Below, piece by piece: positions 12,304 through 15,555 of a DNA stretch of 15,555 nt. Source of the stretch: Parvularia atlantis (Eukaryota > Opisthokonta > Rotosphaerida); NCBI GenBank assembly GCA_943704415.1, contig CALSCO010002201.1, positions 1 to 15,555 of the forward strand. The letters are read 5' to 3'. Positions within the stretch are counted from its first letter, which is position 1. Each line of letters opens with the position of its first letter. A model generated the notes under the pieces. The model saw only the letters and a list, made by a program, of their open reading frames with translations, was not told the DNA's origin and searched no databases. The translations under genes were made by a program, and so were the position numbers.

Positions 12304-12360
12304 GATGGTTGGCAAGGGGGCCGTCACGGAACTGGCCGGCCTACCGTGATTTCGCCACCG
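12304..12360. promoter_or_regulatory. 57-bp two-way promoter / 5'UTR space
   Basis: The ATGs of the coiled-coil gene (minus strand) and DCTN5 (plus strand) face away from each other with 57 bp between them. This must hold both transcription starts unless transcripts begin inside the neighbouring gene. No TATA or CCAAT motif is seen. Confidence 0.55.
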
Positions 12361-13167
12361 ATGGACACCGAGACGCGTACATACTCGCCCGCCGACTTTG
12401 TTGAGACGGTGCGCGCTGGCCGAGGGCGCGGCGCGGCGTGCGCCGACGCGCGCGTGGGATGCCACAGGATGCCGGCAACAAGATCAACCGCCAAGCGGCC
12501 ATCTGCGGCAGCCAGAATATCTCGCTCGGCGGCAAGGCGCGGGATGCGCACGCATTGCGCGCGGATGTGATCGCGCTAACCGAGCGCCGCGCCGCAGACG
12601 GTCGTGAGCGCCGACTGCGTCATCCGTGGCGACCTGCGGCGCGCGGCCGCGCAGGGGATGGTTGTGACAATGGGCAAGTTCTGCTTCCTCGAGCGCGGCG
12701 TCGTCGTGCGGCCGCCGAACAAGATGTTCAAGGGGTGCGATGTGCGCCTCGGCGGGAACCCCGCGACGGACGCCTGACCCGCTGTCGGGCGCAGCATGTT
12801 CACGTACTATCCGATCAAGATCGGCAACTTTGTGCACATCGAGGCCGACACGGTCACCGAGGCGGCCGTGATCGGGTCCAACGTGCACATCGGCAAAAAC
12901 TGCGTGATCGTGCGCGTCCGCTGGCTCTGCGCGCACCTGCTTCGCTGAGGGCGCACGCACGCGCAGGGCAACTTTGCCGTGCTGCGCGACTGCTGCCGCA
13001 TCGAAGACAACACGTTCGTGCCGCCCAACACGGTTGTGCCGTCATTTGCCGTGTTTGCGGGCAACCCGGGCGTGCAGGTAGACGAGCTGCCCGAGTGCGT
13101 GCCCGTCACGTATGAGAGGTACAGCAGAGAGCTGTACGCCCGGTTTGTGCCGGAGCCGCGGAGGTGA
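12361..13167 (+). CDS. DCTN5: Dynactin subunit 5 (p25), left-handed beta-helix
   Basis: Exons 12361-12408, 12468-12536, 12598-12734, 12795-12909 and 12967-13167 (TGA) encode 189 residues (human p25: 182). The sequence follows the family along its length: [99 protein letters not shown] and ELPECV. The hexapeptide pattern (I/V-x-x-x-x-x, for example [12 protein letters not shown]) builds a left-handed beta-helix. p25 caps the pointed end of the dynactin Arp1 filament with p27, p62 and Arp11, and helps select cargo for dynein. Intron 2 (12537-12597) has no possible GT donor: the exon ends AAG and is followed by GCGCGG. Its stop lies only 11 bp from the stop of the convergent TOPORS-like gene. 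Confidence 0.95.
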
Positions 13168-13178
13168 ATGCAGTGGCT

Positions 13179-14756
13179 TTACAAGGTCGGTGGGGCTGTC
13201 TGCGGCCGCCGCTCGGCTTCGTGGCGCTCCTGCAGCAGCAGCGTGCGCAGGAGCTGCCGCTTGCGCTCGAGCGGCTGCTCGTCCAGCGCGGGCTGCTTGC
13301 TGGACGTGGCAGGCTGTGGTTGCTCGGCGGTGACGGTCGGCGGCGTCGATCGGTCGTCGCGCTCGTCGTCCGACCGTCGGTTGCTTCTCCCGTCGTCGCG
13401 CTCGTCGTCGCGCTCATGGTCATGCCAGTCCTGGTCTCGCGGTGGCGGCACAAAGCGCTGCACGGTCGTCTCGAAGAAGCTGCGTGGCCGTGACGCCCCC
13501 GCGCTCGCGCTCGCGCTCGACGCCGCGGCCTCTTCCTCCTCCACCTCCTGCGCCGCCGCCGAACGTCAGCACGGCGCGGGATCAGTTCGCATGACGCGCA
13601 CCCGCGCGATGCGCGCAAAGTCGGGCGGTGATGGGGACTCGGGCTCTTCGTACTGTACGTAGCGGTCGTAGACGCTCATCTCGAAGGGTGAGCGCGCAAA
13701 CGCGGTGAGCTCGTGCAGGAGCTGGTCCGTGTGCTCAAACAGGAATGGGCGAAGCTGCTCCTTGGCCTCGTCCGACTGCAGGTCAACGCTGGCGGGCACG
13801 AGCGTGAGCTTGCACGTCGCCCTCCGCACGCAGCCCGCACGCACTGCTGCATGAGCGCGAGCACAAAGTCGCGCACGATGCCCACGTCGTCGTCGTTCAT
13901 GACCACGCGCAGCTCGCGCTCGAGCCAGGGCCGAATGCGCGCCAGGCTCTGCGGGTTGTTGCGAAACACCTCGGGGTCTGCGTTGGGCGCGTCAGCCGGC
14001 TCGTTGTCCGCCGCCACCCGTGAGGCACAGACAAATCTCACGATAGCGCGAGAAGCGGTTGCTGCCGACGTACTTGACGCGCCACCCGTTACGGTACACG
14101 CGCCTGCGCGCGGCGGCTCAGCACGGGCCAGTGCGACAGCACCCACGTGCGCGCGCACCGCCGCCGGTTCATTCCCTCCTGGCTCATGGCCACCTTGCGC
14201 TCGACCGCCGTCGTCTCGGCGTCGCCCCAGACGCGCGGCCGCCGGTGCCGCCGCTGGTACGCCTGGTGGCGGCGCTCGAGCTCGCGGAAGTACGAAACCT
14301 CGCTGGCGGCGTCGGCAACGGGTGCGGGCAGGACCGGGAAGGCGTGCTGGGTGCGCGGCGCGACTGTCAGGCCGTGCGGCGAAATCAGCTTGCGGGCCAT
14401 CGGACGCGCCCTGGTGAAGACGTCGTCCGACTCAATCTGGTGGATGACCATGCGGAAGGGCTGCTTGCACAGCGGGCACTTGCGCGAGACGGTGGCCCAG
14501 CGCTCGATGCAGACGAAGCAGAAGGCGTCTGACGCACGCGTTCGTCAGCAGCAGCGCGGTCACGGGCCGAGCGCGACGGGCGCGCACGGAAGCAAAGGTC
14601 CAGTAGCGACCGGTCCTGGAAGCGCTCGAGGCATATCGCGCAGTGGCCCTCCCAGTCCGGCTCGTCGGGCTCGGCCGGCTCGGGCTCGGCCGGCTCGGGC
14701 CCGGCGTCGTCAAGCGGCGCGTGTGCCGCGGCGGCCGGAAGAGCGCCGTCAGCCAT
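13179..14756 (-). CDS. TOPORS: TOPORS-like RING-finger E3 ubiquitin ligase
   Basis: Exons 14756-14588, 14528-14159, 14103-14042, 13977-13845, 13788-13602 and 13547-13179 (TAA) encode 429 residues. The C3HC4 RING is at 39-77: C39, C42, C55, H57, C60, C63, C74 and C77, followed by KQPF as in TOPORS. Downstream, RRRVYRNGWRVK, NNPQSLARIRPWLEREL and LRPFLFEHTDQLLHELTAFARSPF match the conserved TOPORS region after the RING. The last exon is disordered, with Glu runs and an RDDERDD-type charged stretch. Animal TOPORS is a nuclear/centrosomal ubiquitin and SUMO E3, about 1,000 residues long; this protein lacks the long SR-rich C-terminus. The intron at 14041-13978 uses GTGAGA; another donor at about 14017 would add a few residues. 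The start codon overlaps that of TMEM18. Confidence 0.9.
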
Positions 14757-15461
14757 GGCCGCGCGTCACATAAACATGGCGGCGGTCCAGTGGTTTGGTC
14801 CCGCGCACCCGTTCGTGCAGCAGCTGTTGGGCAATGTCGAGGGCGTGGTGCTTCCGGCGGTGACGGACGTGACGGACGCGGCGCACGACTTTCTGAGCGC
14901 GGTGCGGGGTACATGTGCGGGGGCCGCTTGGCACGCAGCCGACCAAGTGCCACGCGGCAGGTCGACTGGACCGAGCCGTGGCTGCAGGCGCTGCTGGCGG
15001 CCCACGTGGCGGCGTTTGTGCTGCTCGTGCTGACGCGCAAGGCGCACAACTTCCAGGTGGGCGTGTTTGTGCTACTGGGTGCGCACGTGTGTGAGCGACG
15101 AGACGCGCGCTGAACCGACGGTTGACGGAAGTGCTGCTCGCGTTCCTGGGCGAGACCGTGAACGGGCTCGGGCGCGCGCACTGGCGGCGCTTTTCGCGCA
15201 CCGACTACTTTGACGAGTCGGGCTTTTTCGTGACGATGGTCTACGGTCTGCCGATTGTGGTCAATGCGGTCGTTGCGCTGGTGCGTCGGTCAGCGGCATG
15301 CGGCGCGCGTGGCTGCTGACGTGGTCGCCGCGCGCGCGCAGTTCTTCATGATGCTGCGCACGGTCGACATGCTCGTCAAGGTCAAGCGCGCCGAGCTGCG
15401 CGATCAGCTGCGGCACGAGCGCGCCCCGGCCGCCGCCGCGTCCAGCAAGAAGGACCAGTGA
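14755..15461 (+). CDS. TMEM18: TMEM18 family nuclear-envelope membrane protein
   Basis: Exons 14755-14901, 14961-15078, 15132-15280 and 15342-15461 (TGA) encode 177 residues (human: 140). The family signature DWTEPWL begins the conserved part at about residue 51. Three hydrophobic segments follow: LLAAHVAAFVLLVL, VGVFVLLVLLAFLG, and FFVTMVYGLPIVVNAVVAL. Between the last two lies HWRRFSRTDYFDESG, matching NWRLFSKYQYFDSRG in the human protein without a gap. The C-terminus is basic and ends SSKKDQ, as expected for the family's charged tail. Human TMEM18 sits in the nuclear membrane and is linked to body weight; its molecular job is unclear. Two in-frame ATGs exist, 14755 and 14776; the first overlaps the TOPORS-like start. 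All three introns (59, 53 and 61 nt) start GTGCG. Confidence 0.93.
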
Positions 15462-15555
15462 AAGCACGCTGTACAACACACGCAGTGGGGGGCGAGGAAC
15501 AACAGGCACGGGGAGGGCGGCGGCGATGGGGCGCCAAAGAGCGGAGCATGGGGGG

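Overview
The window is GC-rich nuclear DNA from a eukaryote with a compact genome. It holds nine protein-coding genes in 15.5 kb. Intergenic gaps are short and I reconstruct about 45 introns, nearly all 47-95 nt long. Exons were joined by reading frame, GT/GC...AG boundaries, CTNAC/CTAAC-like branch sites and similarity to known families; every spliced model except the 5'-truncated first gene sums to a whole number of codons. No bacterial signals (Shine-Dalgarno, operons), tRNA, rRNA, CRISPR or transposon were seen.

Layout: (1) + strand, a Kin1/MARK-type Ser/Thr kinase whose N-terminal part runs off the left edge through Pro/Gln-rich sequence. (2) - strand, a bHLH-zipper transcription factor, convergent with the kinase. 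(3) - strand, a coactosin-like ADF-homology actin-binding protein. (4) + strand, a small basic protein I cannot name, divergent from coactosin across a 485-bp promoter with a GA tract and a CCAAT box. (5) + strand, a full-length FAN/NSMAF orthologue (GRAM-BEACH-WD40) with 19 exons. (6) - strand, an Ala-rich tail-anchored coiled-coil protein built on twelve 14-residue repeats. (7) + strand, dynactin subunit p25 (DCTN5). (8) - strand, a TOPORS-like RING E3 ligase. (9) + strand, TMEM18, whose ATG overlaps the TOPORS ATG head to head.

The organism is not identified by the sequence. FAN, TOPORS, TMEM18, p25 and coactosin together point to an opisthokont or amoebozoan grade. The PPPxY segment after the kinase domain recalls fungal Kin1. 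An early-diverging (zoosporic) fungus or a unicellular relative with very high GC would fit; this is inference. The genes do not form one pathway: they are housekeeping cell-polarity, cytoskeleton, trafficking and nuclear genes packed together.

The most unusual signals concern genome architecture rather than a new enzyme system. The 5' splice site is GTGCG in about 36 of 45 introns, so C replaces the usual A at +4. Four introns appear to be GC-AG. Neighbouring genes share almost no spacer DNA: overlapping start codons, stops 11 bp apart, and a 57-bp two-way promoter.
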